Notes: generated by a model not told the origin, from the sequence alone. A stretch of 64,000 nucleotides of DNA from Burkholderiaceae bacterium (GCA_004299095.1 SCQQ01000025.1:28528-92527); one strand, 5' to 3'. Shown: positions 8,250-16,066, numbered from the stretch's first letter. Numbers and translations: made by a program.

Positions 8250-9173
8250 TCAGTGCGCGGCGGCTTCGGGTTCGACGGCCGCAGCCGGCGCAGCGGCGGG
8301 GCCCGACCACTGGGCCATCTCGGCGATGGTCTGCAGGTCGCGCGCGTTGCTCACGTCGGGCAGGTCGAACTCGTCGCGCAGCAGCGCGAGCTGGTGCGCC
8401 AGTTGCCCCACAAGGCCGGCGCAGAACACGGCGTTGCTGTCCGGGTCGTCGCGGCCGTCGTCCTTCAGTGCGATCAGCGCCTGGCGCAAGTTGCCCCTGA
8501 TGCAGCCGAGCGCATCGTTCATCTGGTCGGTGGCTTCCTTCTGCAGCGCGAGCAGCGCCTCGTCGCGCGGCAGCCTGGCAATGCGCTGTTTCTCGCGCTC
8601 CAACCGATCGATCTGTTTGTTCTTGGCGTTGATGCGCTCGCCCGCGGCTTGCAGGTCGGCCTTGGTGTCGCGCAGCGCGGCGCGCAGCTCCGACGCGCTC
8701 ATGCGGTCGATGGTGTCCAGGCCCGCCACCGTTTTTTCAATCACCTCGTCGTCTTCGGTGATCAGTTCCAGGAAGGCTTTCTGGTTTTTGACTTCGGTCG
8801 CCAAAAGCGACACTGTGGCGCTTTTGGCGACCCTGGCCGCCGCTCGCATGAAGCGCTGCGCGGTCTTGATGTGGAAACCGAGTATTTCCACGCGCTGCAC
8901 GAATTCCCCGTGCGGCGTCAGCTCCTTCAGCAGCAGCAGGCGCTTGCCGGTCTCCAGCAGCGCTTCCACGCTGCGCCGCTGGTAGAAACGGATTTCGTCC
9001 TCCAGCGCGCCCACGGTGAGCGTGCCGTCATAGCTGAGCTCGAGCGCCAGATGGTGTGCGGCGTCCTGCGCTTCGGTGGCCAGGTCTTGCCCGCGCGTCA
9101 TTTGCTCGGCCATGGCCGGCAGGATTTCGGGCATGTCGGCGGGCGCCGCCGGGGTGTTCTTGGGTCTTGCCAT
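8250..9173 (-). CDS. DUF3102-like phage early protein (307 aa)
   Basis: The N-terminal half (RSVEALLETGKRLLLLKELT, then PHGEFVQRVEILGFHIKTAQ and RFMRAAARVAK) matches the DUF3102 pattern seen in phage and plasmid DNA-binding proteins. A long coiled coil follows (about 160-205, ELRAALRDTKADLQAAGERI), and the C-terminus is Ala/Glu-rich. ATG at 9173 has a GAGAG-rich site. It is the gene just upstream of the transposase, as in BcepMu-type phages. The role is unknown, possibly DNA binding. Confidence 0.65.
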   Translation of the reverse strand: MARPKNTPAAPADMPEILPAMAEQMTRGQDLATEAQDAAHHLALELSYDGTLTVGALEDEIRFYQRRSVEALLETGKRLLLLKELTPHGEFVQRVEILGFHIKTAQRFMRAAARVAKSATVSLLATEVKNQKAFLELITEDDEVIEKTVAGLDTIDRMSASELRAALRDTKADLQAAGERINAKNKQIDRLEREKQRIARLPRDEALLALQKEATDQMNDALGCIRGNLRQALIALKDDGRDDPDSNAVFCAGLVGQLAHQLALLRDEFDLPDVSNARDLQTIAEMAQWSGPAAAPAAAVEPEAAAH

Positions 9174-9213
9174 TGCTCTCTCTCGCTTTCTCTTTGGGTT
9201 GTGGTGAAACGGG

Positions 9214-9513
9214 TCAGCGGCCGGTGAGCGCGCGCTCCTGGTCGTCGAGGCGCGTGCGCTGTCGGTCGATGTCTGCCAGCACGCGGAACGTCAGGCGCGT
9301 GAAATCGGGCGTGGGATAGAAGCGGCCGTTTTCGGGGTTCTTGCGCGCCCAGCCCTTGGCAATCAGTTGCGCCATGGCGCGCGTGATGTTGGAGGCGCTG
9401 GTGCGCGCGGCGTCGGCCAGCTCGCGGTTGCTTGCGCCCGTGGCGGCAAAGCCCGCGAGCGCCTCCAGCACGTCGAGCGTGCGCAGCGTGAGGTTGCGGG
9501 TATCGGCGCTCAT
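9214..9513 (-). CDS. IclR-type winged-helix phage regulator (99 aa)
   Basis: The chain (start MSADTRNLTLRTLDVLEALA, then ASNRELADAARTSASNITRA and MAQLIAKGWARKN) is a compact winged helix of the IclR N-terminal type with no effector domain. ATG at 9513 overlaps the upstream stop as ATGA; longer readings upstream are in the wrong context. Likely an early DNA-binding regulator. Confidence 0.65.
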   Translation of the reverse strand: MSADTRNLTLRTLDVLEALAGFAATGASNRELADAARTSASNITRAMAQLIAKGWARKNPENGRFYPTPDFTRLTFRVLADIDRQRTRLDDQERALTGR

Positions 9514-10010
9514 TCGGCCAGCTCCAGTTGCGGCTCGGCAAAGCCGGCCACGTTGTGGTGGTGGTAAGCCACGGCCTCCAGGTGCCCGCGCAGCGCGTCG
9601 AGCACGGCTTGCGGGTCGGTGGCGCCTTCGCTCTTGTAGAAGTCGCTCAGGAGCTGCAGCGCGTGCTGGAAGCCGCTGCCGAGCTGCACCAGGTCGGCGG
9701 CGTCGGCGGCACGCCCGACGGGCATGGCCACCAGCAGCTTGTGCTGGGTGGCGGCAAGCCAGCGCGTGGCCAGGTCGATGCCGCAGACGTTCTCGTACGC
9801 GGGCAGCAGCACCGCCGGGAAACGCCCCGACTCGATCCACTTGTAGATGGCCCAGTGGTCGGCCAGGCCCATCAGGTCGGCAATGCGCTCGACGCTGAGG
9901 TTGTGGCGCTCGCGGGCGTAATCCTTGGCCTTGGCCAGGGCGTCGCGCAAGCTGGTGGGCTGGTAGCGCTTCCAGAAGCGGGCGCGCATTGGAGCGATGC
10001 GGACGGTCAT
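9510..10010 (-). CDS. First gene of the leftward early operon, HTH-containing protein (166 aa)
   Basis: The segment LSVERIADLMGLADHWAIYK (about residues 38-57) resembles a helix-turn-helix. The rest is helical, with no catalytic motif. The start at 10010 is about 97 bp from the divergent small gene at 10108, so a promoter may lie between them. It overlaps the next gene by ATGA. A regulatory or DNA-binding role is inferred. Confidence 0.55.
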   Translation of the reverse strand: MTVRIAPMRARFWKRYQPTSLRDALAKAKDYARERHNLSVERIADLMGLADHWAIYKWIESGRFPAVLLPAYENVCGIDLATRWLAATQHKLLVAMPVGRAADAADLVQLGSGFQHALQLLSDFYKSEGATDPQAVLDALRGHLEAVAYHHHNVAGFAEPQLELAE

Positions 10011-10107
10011 GGTGGCTCAGCGCTCCAAACAAAGAGTTGGCATGGGTCTGGGCAAGCCGGCGGCGGCCGTGAACAATGGGCCCATCCCAATGAAACTGGA
10101 GGAATTC

Positions 10108-10347
10108 ATGACCGACACCGCCGTTCTGGATGCGCTGCAGGCGCTGCTTGACCAGCTGGCCGAATACCAGCAGCGCCACGCGGCGCTGGCGGCCGCATTT
10201 GTGGTGTTGGCGCGCCGCCCGCATGCCGGGCCGGACGTGCTGGCGCAGTCGCTGGACACGCTGGCTGCGACGGCGCCCGAGCCAGGCTGGCAAGCCGAAC
10301 TTGCAGAACTTGCAGGCGCTTTGCGTTTGCCCGGTGACCGCGCATGA
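10108..10347 (+). CDS. Small helical protein, opposite strand within the early region (79 aa)
   Basis: ATG at 10108 is preceded by GGAGG five bases upstream. The chain (MTDTAVLDALQALLDQLAEY and onward) is helical and Ala/Leu-rich with no recognised motif. It is transcribed against the early operon and toward the ner-like gene. The good ribosome site supports it, but a chance frame in GC-rich DNA remains possible. Confidence 0.45.
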   Translation: MTDTAVLDALQALLDQLAEYQQRHAALAAAFVVLARRPHAGPDVLAQSLDTLAATAPEPGWQAELAELAGALRLPGDRA

Positions 10348-10438
10348 GCACGGCGGCGATGGCGCGGGCTTTGCCGGTGGCGAGCGGGCGCGATGACCCC
10401 ACGACGCGCGGGCTCGAATAAGATTCGCGCATGGCGGT

Positions 10439-10648
10439 CTACGCGGCTTCGGCCGTGGAGTGGACGTTGGCCTTCAGACCGAGCTGCACGGCGATCTTGT
10501 GTGATTCGCCGTAATAGCCCTTGTCGAAGCCGCCCATCACTCGGTAGACCTTGTTGGGTGTGTAGCCGTGCTCGCGGGCCCAGTCGGCGAGCGTGCGGCC
10601 TTCAGCGCGGAAGCGCTGGCGGACTTGATCGCGGGTTTGTACTTTCAT
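10439..10648 (-). CDS. Ner/Cro-like DNA-binding protein (69 aa)
   Basis: This small protein starts MKVQTRDQVRQRFRAEGRTL and continues ADWAREHGYTPNKVYRVMGG, a helix-turn-helix like the DNA-binding proteins opposite the repressor in BcepMu-type phages. It diverges from the XRE repressor over the operator region at 10649-10738. In the usual lysogeny switch such a protein shuts down early and repressor transcription. Longer upstream readings would run through the operator and are not credible. Confidence 0.7.
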   Translation of the reverse strand: MKVQTRDQVRQRFRAEGRTLADWAREHGYTPNKVYRVMGGFDKGYYGESHKIAVQLGLKANVHSTAEAA

Positions 10649-10738
10649 CGCTGTGCAACTTGTTGAACGTTGGTTGGGTTTTGGTTGAGAGGATGATAGT
10701 GCACAAACGTGCAACATAGCAATAGTTGACTTGCACAA
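10649..10738. promoter_or_regulatory. Divergent operator/promoter region of the lysogeny switch
   Basis: Four copies of one short box are visible: GTGCAAC at 10653-10659, GTGCACAA at 10699-10706, GTGCAAC at 10709-10715 and TTGCACAA at 10731-10738 (TTGCAC is the reverse complement of GTGCAA). On the minus strand a promoter for the ner-like gene can be read as TTGCTA (10722-10717), 18 bp, TATCAT (10698-10693). The two middle boxes fill its spacer, an arrangement suited to repression. The last box abuts the repressor ATG at 10739. Confidence 0.6.
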
Positions 10739-11140
10739 ATGGACATTATTGGAACGCGACTACGTGAGGAGCGCGAACGATTGGGGATGACGCAAGACGG
10801 CTTCGCGGCAGCGGGCGCTGTCGGAAAGCGCGCGTTGATCCATTACGAAAAAGCGGAACGCTCACCCGACGCGGCGTTTCTCGCGGCCATTGCCGCCGCC
10901 GGCGCCGACGTGCTCTACATCCTCACGGGGCAACGGGCCCGAATGGGCGCACTTAAAGCGACCGAACCAGGCGCGGGCTACTCGTTTGCACGTACGCCGC
11001 GCGAGCGCGCGCTGCTGGACAACTACCGCGCCAGTCCCGACGCGGGCCGCCGCGTGATTGAGGGGGCGGCTACTCTTGCAGCGCAATCAGCAACGGGCAA
11101 GGACAAGCCCCTGAAAAAGCGCGGCAACCAGGCGACTTGA
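10739..11140 (+). CDS. Prophage repressor, XRE-family HTH (133 aa)
   Basis: The N-terminal 60 residues are a classic XRE helix-turn-helix (GTRLREERERLGMTQDGFAA, then RALIHYEKAERSPDAAFLAA). The C-terminal half is short and lacks a LexA-type protease site, so SOS self-cleavage is not expected. It is probably the lysogeny repressor acting at the divergent operator. No Shine-Dalgarno is seen and the operator reaches the ATG, so the message may be leaderless or short-leadered. Confidence 0.8.
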   Translation: MDIIGTRLREERERLGMTQDGFAAAGAVGKRALIHYEKAERSPDAAFLAAIAAAGADVLYILTGQRARMGALKATEPGAGYSFARTPRERALLDNYRASPDAGRRVIEGAATLAAQSATGKDKPLKKRGNQAT

Positions 11141-11263
11141 GGAGTCGAGAAAACGCAGTCATGGAGTGGGGCAACTATCCAGGGCGGCGAACCGCTGCCG
11201 GGCACCTAACGCGGCCCGAACGCAACCGATAATGGGTTCAACAAAAACAAAGGAGGCAGAGCG

Positions 11264-11597
11264 ATGACACGACCCATCACGATCAACTTGTTCGACGTCT
11301 CGCGCGGCGCCAACACGCTGCCGCTCGAACAGGTACTGGACGAGTTTGCCGCGTTGGCCGTGGCGGACCGCTGGCGCGAGAACATCCGGCTCGACCGCGT
11401 GGCGCGGGTGCCGGCGGACGCGGCCCAAGTGCCTGCAACTCGCCGGGCGCTATGCCGCGATCGCCAAGTGCTTACGGCCGCTTGCGCGTGAAGATGAGAG
11501 GCTGCAACGTGAAACAGCGCGCGCTGCGTTCAATGAACAATTGGCAATGACGCGCGCGGTCACGCGTGCGCCGCAAACGCTGGGAGGAAGACGATGA
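11264..11597 (+). pseudogene. Accessory prophage gene split by a frameshift
   Basis: A strong site (AAAGGAGG) precedes ATG at 11264 and the chain opens MTRPITINLFDVSRGANTLP. That frame soon degenerates and stops at 11491. The +1-shifted frame carries LAGRYAAIAKCLRPLARED on to a TGA at 11595-11597 that overlaps the next start as ATGA. The good start in one frame and the coupled end in the other suggest one gene of about 110 codons broken by an indel at roughly 11400-11450. A sequencing error or programmed frameshift are alternatives. The N-terminus vaguely resembles DUF6731-type proteins. Confidence 0.5.
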
Positions 11598-12424
11598 AAC
11601 GGACTTATCAGGTGCGCTTCGCGCGGCCCGTGGTGGGCAAGGAAGCGACGCCGCTAGCGCCCAAGCTGCAGCAGCTATTCAAGGTGTACGGACCGCATTT
11701 GCCCGCGCAGGTTTGCGGCGGCGACCGTTTCCAGGTGCGCGATCTGGTGCGCACCGGCACGGTGTGGCACGGCGTTTTTGGCAAGCTGCGCGACGACGCG
11801 CCGCACTTGGTCAATGGTGCCAACGAGGAGCGCGAGCTGCCGCTGCACGACGGCGACCGGCTGCTGGAAAAATGTCACTTTCTGTACCGCGAACGTAGCA
11901 ACCTGCTGGTCTGGCAGTTGAACCGGGCGTCTGGCGGCATGAGCCGCTTGGAGAACTATTTGAGCCTGGCAAGCGAGGCGGTGGTGCTGGTGCCAGTGCT
12001 GATGAACACAGCCGAGCTCGAGGACGCGCTGCGGCACCGCATTTACGAGATTTCCTATGGCTACGACCGGCCACCGGTGATGGACGCGAACGCGCCGGCG
12101 TGGAATCAGCGGCAGTTCGACAAAATGAAAGCCATGGAGGCCGGGCACGCAAAATTCCTATTTCGCGCTGCGCGCAAAGGGCAGCTCGCCGAAGGCGCAA
12201 AGGACATGGTGCGCGACGCGTTTGGCCTGAACGGCATAAAGAAGATACGCGTGCGCCTGACGGACGAGAGCGATCCAATCGACTTGTTTGCCGCGCCGCT
12301 CAAGCATAAGATCAGCGTCGAAGTGCTGGGTCGCTACCCGGCAGCAAAAGAAGTGTTCGCGGAGCTCGAGAATGCCTACGACCACAACCGGAATCTCATC
12401 GACGCAGGCGACGCGCCGTCTTGA
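11594..12424 (+). CDS. Accessory prophage protein, possibly DUF6731-like (276 aa)
   Basis: A soluble protein starting MKRTYQVRFARPVVGKEATP, with blocks DGDRLLEKCHFLYRERSNLL, LASEAVVLVPVLMN and KKIRVRLTDESDPIDLFAAP. From memory this pattern resembles DUF6731, but I cannot check. Its start overlaps the frameshifted gene (ATGA) and a four-helix membrane protein starts 14 bp downstream, so the three form a cassette between the repressor and lysis genes. Codons and GC are slightly less extreme than in the phage core. This is a typical place for moron genes, such as exclusion or defence. Function is not known. Confidence 0.6.
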   Translation: MKRTYQVRFARPVVGKEATPLAPKLQQLFKVYGPHLPAQVCGGDRFQVRDLVRTGTVWHGVFGKLRDDAPHLVNGANEERELPLHDGDRLLEKCHFLYRERSNLLVWQLNRASGGMSRLENYLSLASEAVVLVPVLMNTAELEDALRHRIYEISYGYDRPPVMDANAPAWNQRQFDKMKAMEAGHAKFLFRAARKGQLAEGAKDMVRDAFGLNGIKKIRVRLTDESDPIDLFAAPLKHKISVEVLGRYPAAKEVFAELENAYDHNRNLIDAGDAPS

Positions 12425-12437
12425 AGGCTCGAGCGCG

Positions 12438-12857
12438 ATGCGCCCGCTGATCGCTCCGTTGATTGTCGCGCTGATCGCGCTGATGCTGGCCGGCTTGACG
12501 CATTGGCCGCCAGCCCTTGCCGACCGGGCAGCCGCGCTGGCGTTCGCCGGCGCGATCCTGACCGTTGCGACGACGCTGCTCGGCTTCACGCTTGCCGCGC
12601 TGGCGATCGTGGCGAGTATCACGCAGACCACGCTCGTGCAGCGCATGCACAAAACTGGCCATTACGACGACCTTCTACGCACGCTGTTTTACGCGGGCGC
12701 GGTGTTTCTGGCAATCGACATGCTCGGCTTCGCACTGCTCTTTGGTACGCCTGCAACCACCGGCGTGATGTCCGTCGCGCTGGCGTTGCACGCGGCCGCC
12801 CTGGTGCTGCTGATCGATGCGGCGCGCAAATTCCGGCTGGTGCTGACGAATCTGTAA
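12438..12857 (+). CDS. Small integral membrane protein of the accessory cassette (139 aa)
   Basis: Four hydrophobic helices are visible: about 3-22 (PLIAPLIVALIALMLAGL), 34-62 (FAGAILTVATTLLGFTLAAL), 80-103 (YAGAVFLAIDMLGFALLFG) and 107-125 (GVMSVALALHAAALVLLI). ATG at 12438 lies 14 bp after the upstream stop. Membrane proteins at this prophage position can act in superinfection exclusion, but that role is inferred from context only. Confidence 0.6.
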   Translation: MRPLIAPLIVALIALMLAGLTHWPPALADRAAALAFAGAILTVATTLLGFTLAALAIVASITQTTLVQRMHKTGHYDDLLRTLFYAGAVFLAIDMLGFALLFGTPATTGVMSVALALHAAALVLLIDAARKFRLVLTNL

Positions 12858-12867
12858 CATCGGCCGC

Positions 12868-13257
12868 ATGAAAGCCGCCGCATTCATTGTTTCCGCGCTC
12901 GTGTTTGCCATGCCCGCGGTGGCGCAGGTCTACAAATGCCCCGACGCCGCCGGCCATACCGTGATCCAGCAACTGCCTTGCGCGGGCGGCAACAAAATGG
13001 ACGTGAAGCCCGCGAGCGGCGCAGGCACCGATGACCCTGAACAGCTGCGCCTCTTGCGCGCCGTTGCCACCGGCAAAGTCACGCCCGGCATGACGGCGGA
13101 GCAAATGCGCACATCATGGGGCAGCCCGACATCGATCAACCGATCCGTGGGGTCGTACGGCGTGCATGAGCAGTGGGTTTACCGGTGGAGCAACGGGAAA
13201 ACGCAGTACGTCTACCTCCAGAACGGCGTGGTGACGAGCTTCCAGACTCCAGATTGA
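12868..13257 (+). CDS. Secreted DUF4124 / BamE-like periplasmic protein (129 aa)
   Basis: A signal peptide (MKAAAFIVSALVFAMPAVAQ) is followed by a DUF4124-type start (VYKCPDAAGHTVIQQLPCAG). A C-terminal segment then reads PGMTAEQMRTSWGSPTSINR with HEQWVYRW and YVYLQNGVVT, the SmpA/BamE-like fold. The protein should act in the periplasm. It starts 10 bp after the membrane protein gene and is the last gene of the cassette. Such host-like envelope proteins in a prophage suggest a lysogenic-conversion gene. Confidence 0.65.
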   Translation: MKAAAFIVSALVFAMPAVAQVYKCPDAAGHTVIQQLPCAGGNKMDVKPASGAGTDDPEQLRLLRAVATGKVTPGMTAEQMRTSWGSPTSINRSVGSYGVHEQWVYRWSNGKTQYVYLQNGVVTSFQTPD

Positions 13258-13388
13258 CGTGGCTACCGGCACGATGGCCGGCTGCTGCGCAGCGCGACTG
13301 CCAGCCCTGACGCCCCCGCGGCACACGCCGTCCCGTAATTGACTCGCGTCCTTTAAGCCCGGGCGCACTCCCGCGGCACAGTCACTGC

Positions 13389-13589
13389 ATGACTGAGCCC
13401 GCCCACCCGTGCGCCGCGTGCGCGCACTTCGACCCGCGCAAGAGCGATCTGGGTCATCTGGGCTTTGGCCAGTGCAGCCACATGCCCGCCTGGCGCCACG
13501 TCAGTGGCCGCTCGGCGTGCGCTTTTCACCCCTGTCGCTGGAGCCCTCACCGTGAAAAACCTGCGCCAAAAATCCACCGCGCTCTTTAG
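13389..13589 (+). CDS. Small cysteine-rich phage protein (66 aa)
   Basis: Spaced cysteines in MTEPAHPCAACAHFDPRKSD, then GFGQC, and finally CAFHPCRW suggest a zinc-binding miniprotein of a type common just before phage holin genes. Its end overlaps the holin start at 13552. Function unknown. Confidence 0.5.
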   Translation: MTEPAHPCAACAHFDPRKSDLGHLGFGQCSHMPAWRHVSGRSACAFHPCRWSPHREKPAPKIHRAL

Positions 13590-13965
13590 CCGCGCCGTGC
13601 ACGTCCGCATGGCCGATTGGGCGCTGGCCGCGCTGATCCTGCTGGCGGTGGTGGCGCTGATCGCGCCGCAGCAGCTGGGCGTGAGCGTCTACAAGATGAG
13701 CCTGATTGCGCTGGCCGCGCTCGCGGGCTACTGGATCGACCGCAGCGCGTTTCCGTACGCGCGGCCCGACAGCTACTTTGATCCGCCCAAGGGTGGCCAG
13801 GAAACCACCTTCACCGCGATCCGCGGCGTGGTCAACTTTACCGAGCGCGTGATCGACCCGGACAAGGCCGACGACGATCAACTTCTGACGCTGGCGCGCA
13901 CCGCGATGCTGCGCCGCGCCTTGATCATGGCCGCGACCATGCTGGCCGTGAGCCTGGGGGCGTGA
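13552..13965 (+). CDS. Putative phage holin (137 aa)
   Basis: GTG at 13552 has GGAG eight bases upstream. Two membrane segments follow (about 19-36 WALAALILLAVVALIAP and 43-60 YKMSLIALAALAGYWI), then YARPDSYFDP. A third helix lies near the C-terminus (LIMAATMLAVSLGA). This matches the putative-holin family found before transglycosylases in BcepMu-like phages. The stop overlaps the endolysin GTG. Confidence 0.7.
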   Translation: MKNLRQKSTALFSRAVHVRMADWALAALILLAVVALIAPQQLGVSVYKMSLIALAALAGYWIDRSAFPYARPDSYFDPPKGGQETTFTAIRGVVNFTERVIDPDKADDDQLLTLARTAMLRRALIMAATMLAVSLGA

Positions 13966-14633
13966 GCGCGATGGACTGGTTCGCCCGCGCCGCCCAGACC
14001 GCCTTGCTGCTGGTGGTGGCGCTGCTGTTGCTGGCGCTGTCCGCCACCGTATCCGCCGTGCTGGGCGCGGAGCTGCCGCCGCCCGCCGCCGCGCGCTACC
14101 AGCGCCTGCTCACGCGCCAGGCGCACATGCAATGGGGCCTCAATGCGCCGATTGCCGCGATGGCCGCGCAGGTGCAGCAGGAAAGCGCCTGGAACCCGCA
14201 GGCCGTGAGTCGCGCCGGAGCGCGCGGGCTGGCGCAGTTCATGCCGGCCACCGCCACGTGGTGGTGCGAGAAGCTCGGGCTTTCGGTCACCGCCTGCCAA
14301 CCCCACAACGCCACGTGGGCGTTGCGCGCGCTGGCGGGCTACGACAAGTTTCTGTACGACCGCGTGTCCGCGCGCTTTGGCCCGTTCGACCGCCTGTGGC
14401 TCGCGCTGCGCGGCTACAACGGCGGCGAGGGCCACGTGACGGCCGAGGCCAAGGCGACCGGGCTGGCCGCGCCCACGCGGCAGCAGATCGACGCCGCCTG
14501 CGGCCAGGCGCGCCGCGCCAAGCTGCACTGCGCCGAGAACCTGGGCTACCCGGCGCGCATCCTGCTCACGCTGCAGCCGCGCTACGCCACTTGGGGCCCG
14601 CAGGTGTTGCCGGTCACGGAGGCGGCGCGGTGA
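13962..14633 (+). CDS. Phage lytic transglycosylase endolysin (223 aa)
   Basis: This cleaves peptidoglycan during lysis. An N-terminal membrane or signal-anchor helix (about 13-35) precedes an SLT domain with catalytic Glu74 in VQQESAWNPQ, then AGARGLAQFMPAT and a later GYNGGEGHV. The N-terminal anchor could direct Sec-dependent export. GTG at 13962 overlaps the holin stop and ATG at 13971 is an alternative. It is followed by spanin genes. Confidence 0.88.
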   Translation: MSAMDWFARAAQTALLLVVALLLLALSATVSAVLGAELPPPAAARYQRLLTRQAHMQWGLNAPIAAMAAQVQQESAWNPQAVSRAGARGLAQFMPATATWWCEKLGLSVTACQPHNATWALRALAGYDKFLYDRVSARFGPFDRLWLALRGYNGGEGHVTAEAKATGLAAPTRQQIDAACGQARRAKLHCAENLGYPARILLTLQPRYATWGPQVLPVTEAAR

Positions 14634-15178
14634 GCATCGCCATCAAGCTCGCCCTGGCGCTGGTCGTGGCGCTGGCGTCGTACTTCGGCACCAACGCCTT
14701 GACCGAGCACTACCGCGCGCAAGGCCGCGCCGAGGTGCAGGACAAGTGGGATGCGGCCAATCTGAAACAGGAGCGGGATCATGCAGAAGCCGTCGCGAAA
14801 AGCGAAATACAAGAGCGCGCGAAGGAACGCGCCGCGCAAGTTGCATCGGAAGAAAACGCGCGCGCTGCGGCACACCGCGAAGCCGTTTTGCGCAGTCGCG
14901 CCGCTGATCTTGACCGCAGCGTTGACGGGTTGCGCCGCGAGCTTGCCGCCACCGACCGCGCTTTTGCCGCCTACCGTGCAGCCCGCCCGGATGCCGCTGC
15001 CGGCGCCGGGCCTGATGCAGCCGCCGCCGGCGCCCGAGAGCTTTTTGGACAGTGCGCAGACCGATATGCAGGCATGGCAAAAAGCGCTGCAAACCTCTCG
15101 GCCCAAGTGATCGGGCTGCAGGCGCACGTGCTGGTGATTCAACCCGAGGCCGCGCGCCTCATGGAGCCGCTTGAATGA
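14630..15178 (+). CDS. Rz-like inner-membrane spanin (182 aa)
   Basis: An N-terminal helix (IKLALALVVALASYFG) is followed by a long charged coiled coil (about 35-120, ERDHAEAVAKSEIQERAKER and onward), the layout of i-spanins that span the periplasm. The GTG start overlaps the endolysin stop (GTGA). The o-spanin gene is embedded in another frame at 14781-15110. The downstream DUF2730 gene overlaps its stop. Confidence 0.75.
   Translation: MSIAIKLALALVVALASYFGTNALTEHYRAQGRAEVQDKWDAANLKQERDHAEAVAKSEIQERAKERAAQVASEENARAAAHREAVLRSRAADLDRSVDGLRRELAATDRAFAAYRAARPDAAAGAGPDAAAAGARELFGQCADRYAGMAKSAANLSAQVIGLQAHVLVIQPEAARLMEPLE
14781..15110 (+). CDS. Rz1-like outer-membrane spanin lipoprotein, embedded in Rz (109 aa)
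   Basis: In a different frame inside the Rz gene lies a basic leader, a lipobox APLILTAALTGCAAS, and a proline-rich mature part (LPPPTALLPPTVQPARMPLP). This is the hallmark of Rz1 o-spanins, which pair with Rz to fuse the membranes at lysis. The leader from ATG 14781 is long, so a later start nearer the lipobox is possible. The gene lies wholly within Rz, as in lambda. Confidence 0.8.
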   Translation: MQKPSRKAKYKSARRNAPRKLHRKKTRALRHTAKPFCAVAPLILTAALTGCAASLPPPTALLPPTVQPARMPLPAPGLMQPPPAPESFLDSAQTDMQAWQKALQTSRPK

Positions 15179-15477
15179 CGCCCAACTGGACTGGCTGGCA
15201 AGCCGACGCGATCTTGTTGATTGGGCTGATCGTGCTGGCGGTTTACCTGTGGCGCATGGCCAAGGTACTGGCGGAGGTGAACCACCAGCAAAAGCACATG
15301 CAGCAGCGCATCGACCAGTTGCCGGGGACGGAGTTGATGACCGACCTGCGCCTGCAGCTCGGCCGCATGGAGGCGCTGGGCGAGAGCACGCAGCGCGAAA
15401 TCCACGCCACCGGCGCGCGCCTGCGCCGGGTGGAAGACTATTTGATGGAGGCCAAGCGCCATGGTGATGACGTCTAA
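15175..15477 (+). CDS. DUF2730-family phage membrane protein (100 aa)
   Basis: One N-terminal membrane helix (ILLIGLIVLAVYLWRM) precedes a coiled coil (HMQQRIDQLPGTELMTDLRL), the pattern of DUF2730 in Mu-like phages (Mu gp25 position). The start overlaps the Rz stop (ATGA). Confidence 0.7.
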   Translation: MTPNWTGWQADAILLIGLIVLAVYLWRMAKVLAEVNHQQKHMQQRIDQLPGTELMTDLRLQLGRMEALGESTQREIHATGARLRRVEDYLMEAKRHGDDV

Positions 15478-15766
15478 ATTCAAGGACCACGTGGCCGCCG
15501 AGCGCCGCCTGGCCATCCTGCAAACGCTGGCCGAGAGCGTGGGCTACCAGGCCAACGAATACACGCTGGAGGCGCTACTGGAAGACCTGGCGCTGGGCGT
15601 GAGCAACGCGCGGCTACGCGCCGATTTGGCGCATTTGGCCGAGCTGGGCCTGCTGGAGACCAACGGCGTGGGCGGCGTGACGATTGCGCACCTGACGCGC
15701 GCCGGCCTGGACGCCGCCGCCGGCAAGAGCCAGGTGCCCGGCGTGGCGCGGCCGCGGCCGGAATGA
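15461..15766 (+). CDS. Phage winged-helix protein, Mu gp26 position (101 aa)
   Basis: The chain (ERRLAILQTLAESVGYQANE, then LRADLAHLAELGLLETNGVG) is a winged helix typical of the VpaChn25_0724-type protein found between DUF2730 and the small terminase. GGAGG precedes ATG at 15461, which overlaps the upstream gene by 17 bp. Confidence 0.65.
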   Translation: MVMTSKFKDHVAAERRLAILQTLAESVGYQANEYTLEALLEDLALGVSNARLRADLAHLAELGLLETNGVGGVTIAHLTRAGLDAAAGKSQVPGVARPRPE

Positions 15767-15778
15767 AGGAGAGCCGAG

Positions 15779-16054
15779 ATGACGGATACCCCGCGCGTTA
15801 CGCCCGAGCAGATTGACGCCTGCATCGTGAAAGAGCAGTACCACCGCTTTGCCGGAACGACGCTCACCGTGTGCGCGCTCACGCTGCGCAACGGCTACAC
15901 CGTGACCGGCGAAAGCGCCAGCGTGACGGCGGCCGGCTTCAACGCCGAGATCGGCCGCAAGATCGCCCGCGAAGACGCTCGCGACAAGATTTGGGCGCTT
16001 GAGGGCTACCTGCTGCGCGAGCAGCTGCATCGGGCGTCGCCCCGGACGTACTGA
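15779..16054 (+). CDS. Gp49-family phage protein (91 aa)
   Basis: The motif IVKEQYHRFAGTTLTVCALT with RNGYTVTGESASV and a C-terminal ARDKIWALEGYLLREQL fits the phage N4 Gp49/Sf6 gp66 family, of unknown role. A good GGAGAG site precedes ATG at 15779. Confidence 0.75.
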   Translation: MTDTPRVTPEQIDACIVKEQYHRFAGTTLTVCALTLRNGYTVTGESASVTAAGFNAEIGRKIAREDARDKIWALEGYLLREQLHRASPRTY

Positions 16055-16066
16055 GGATGTATTGAC

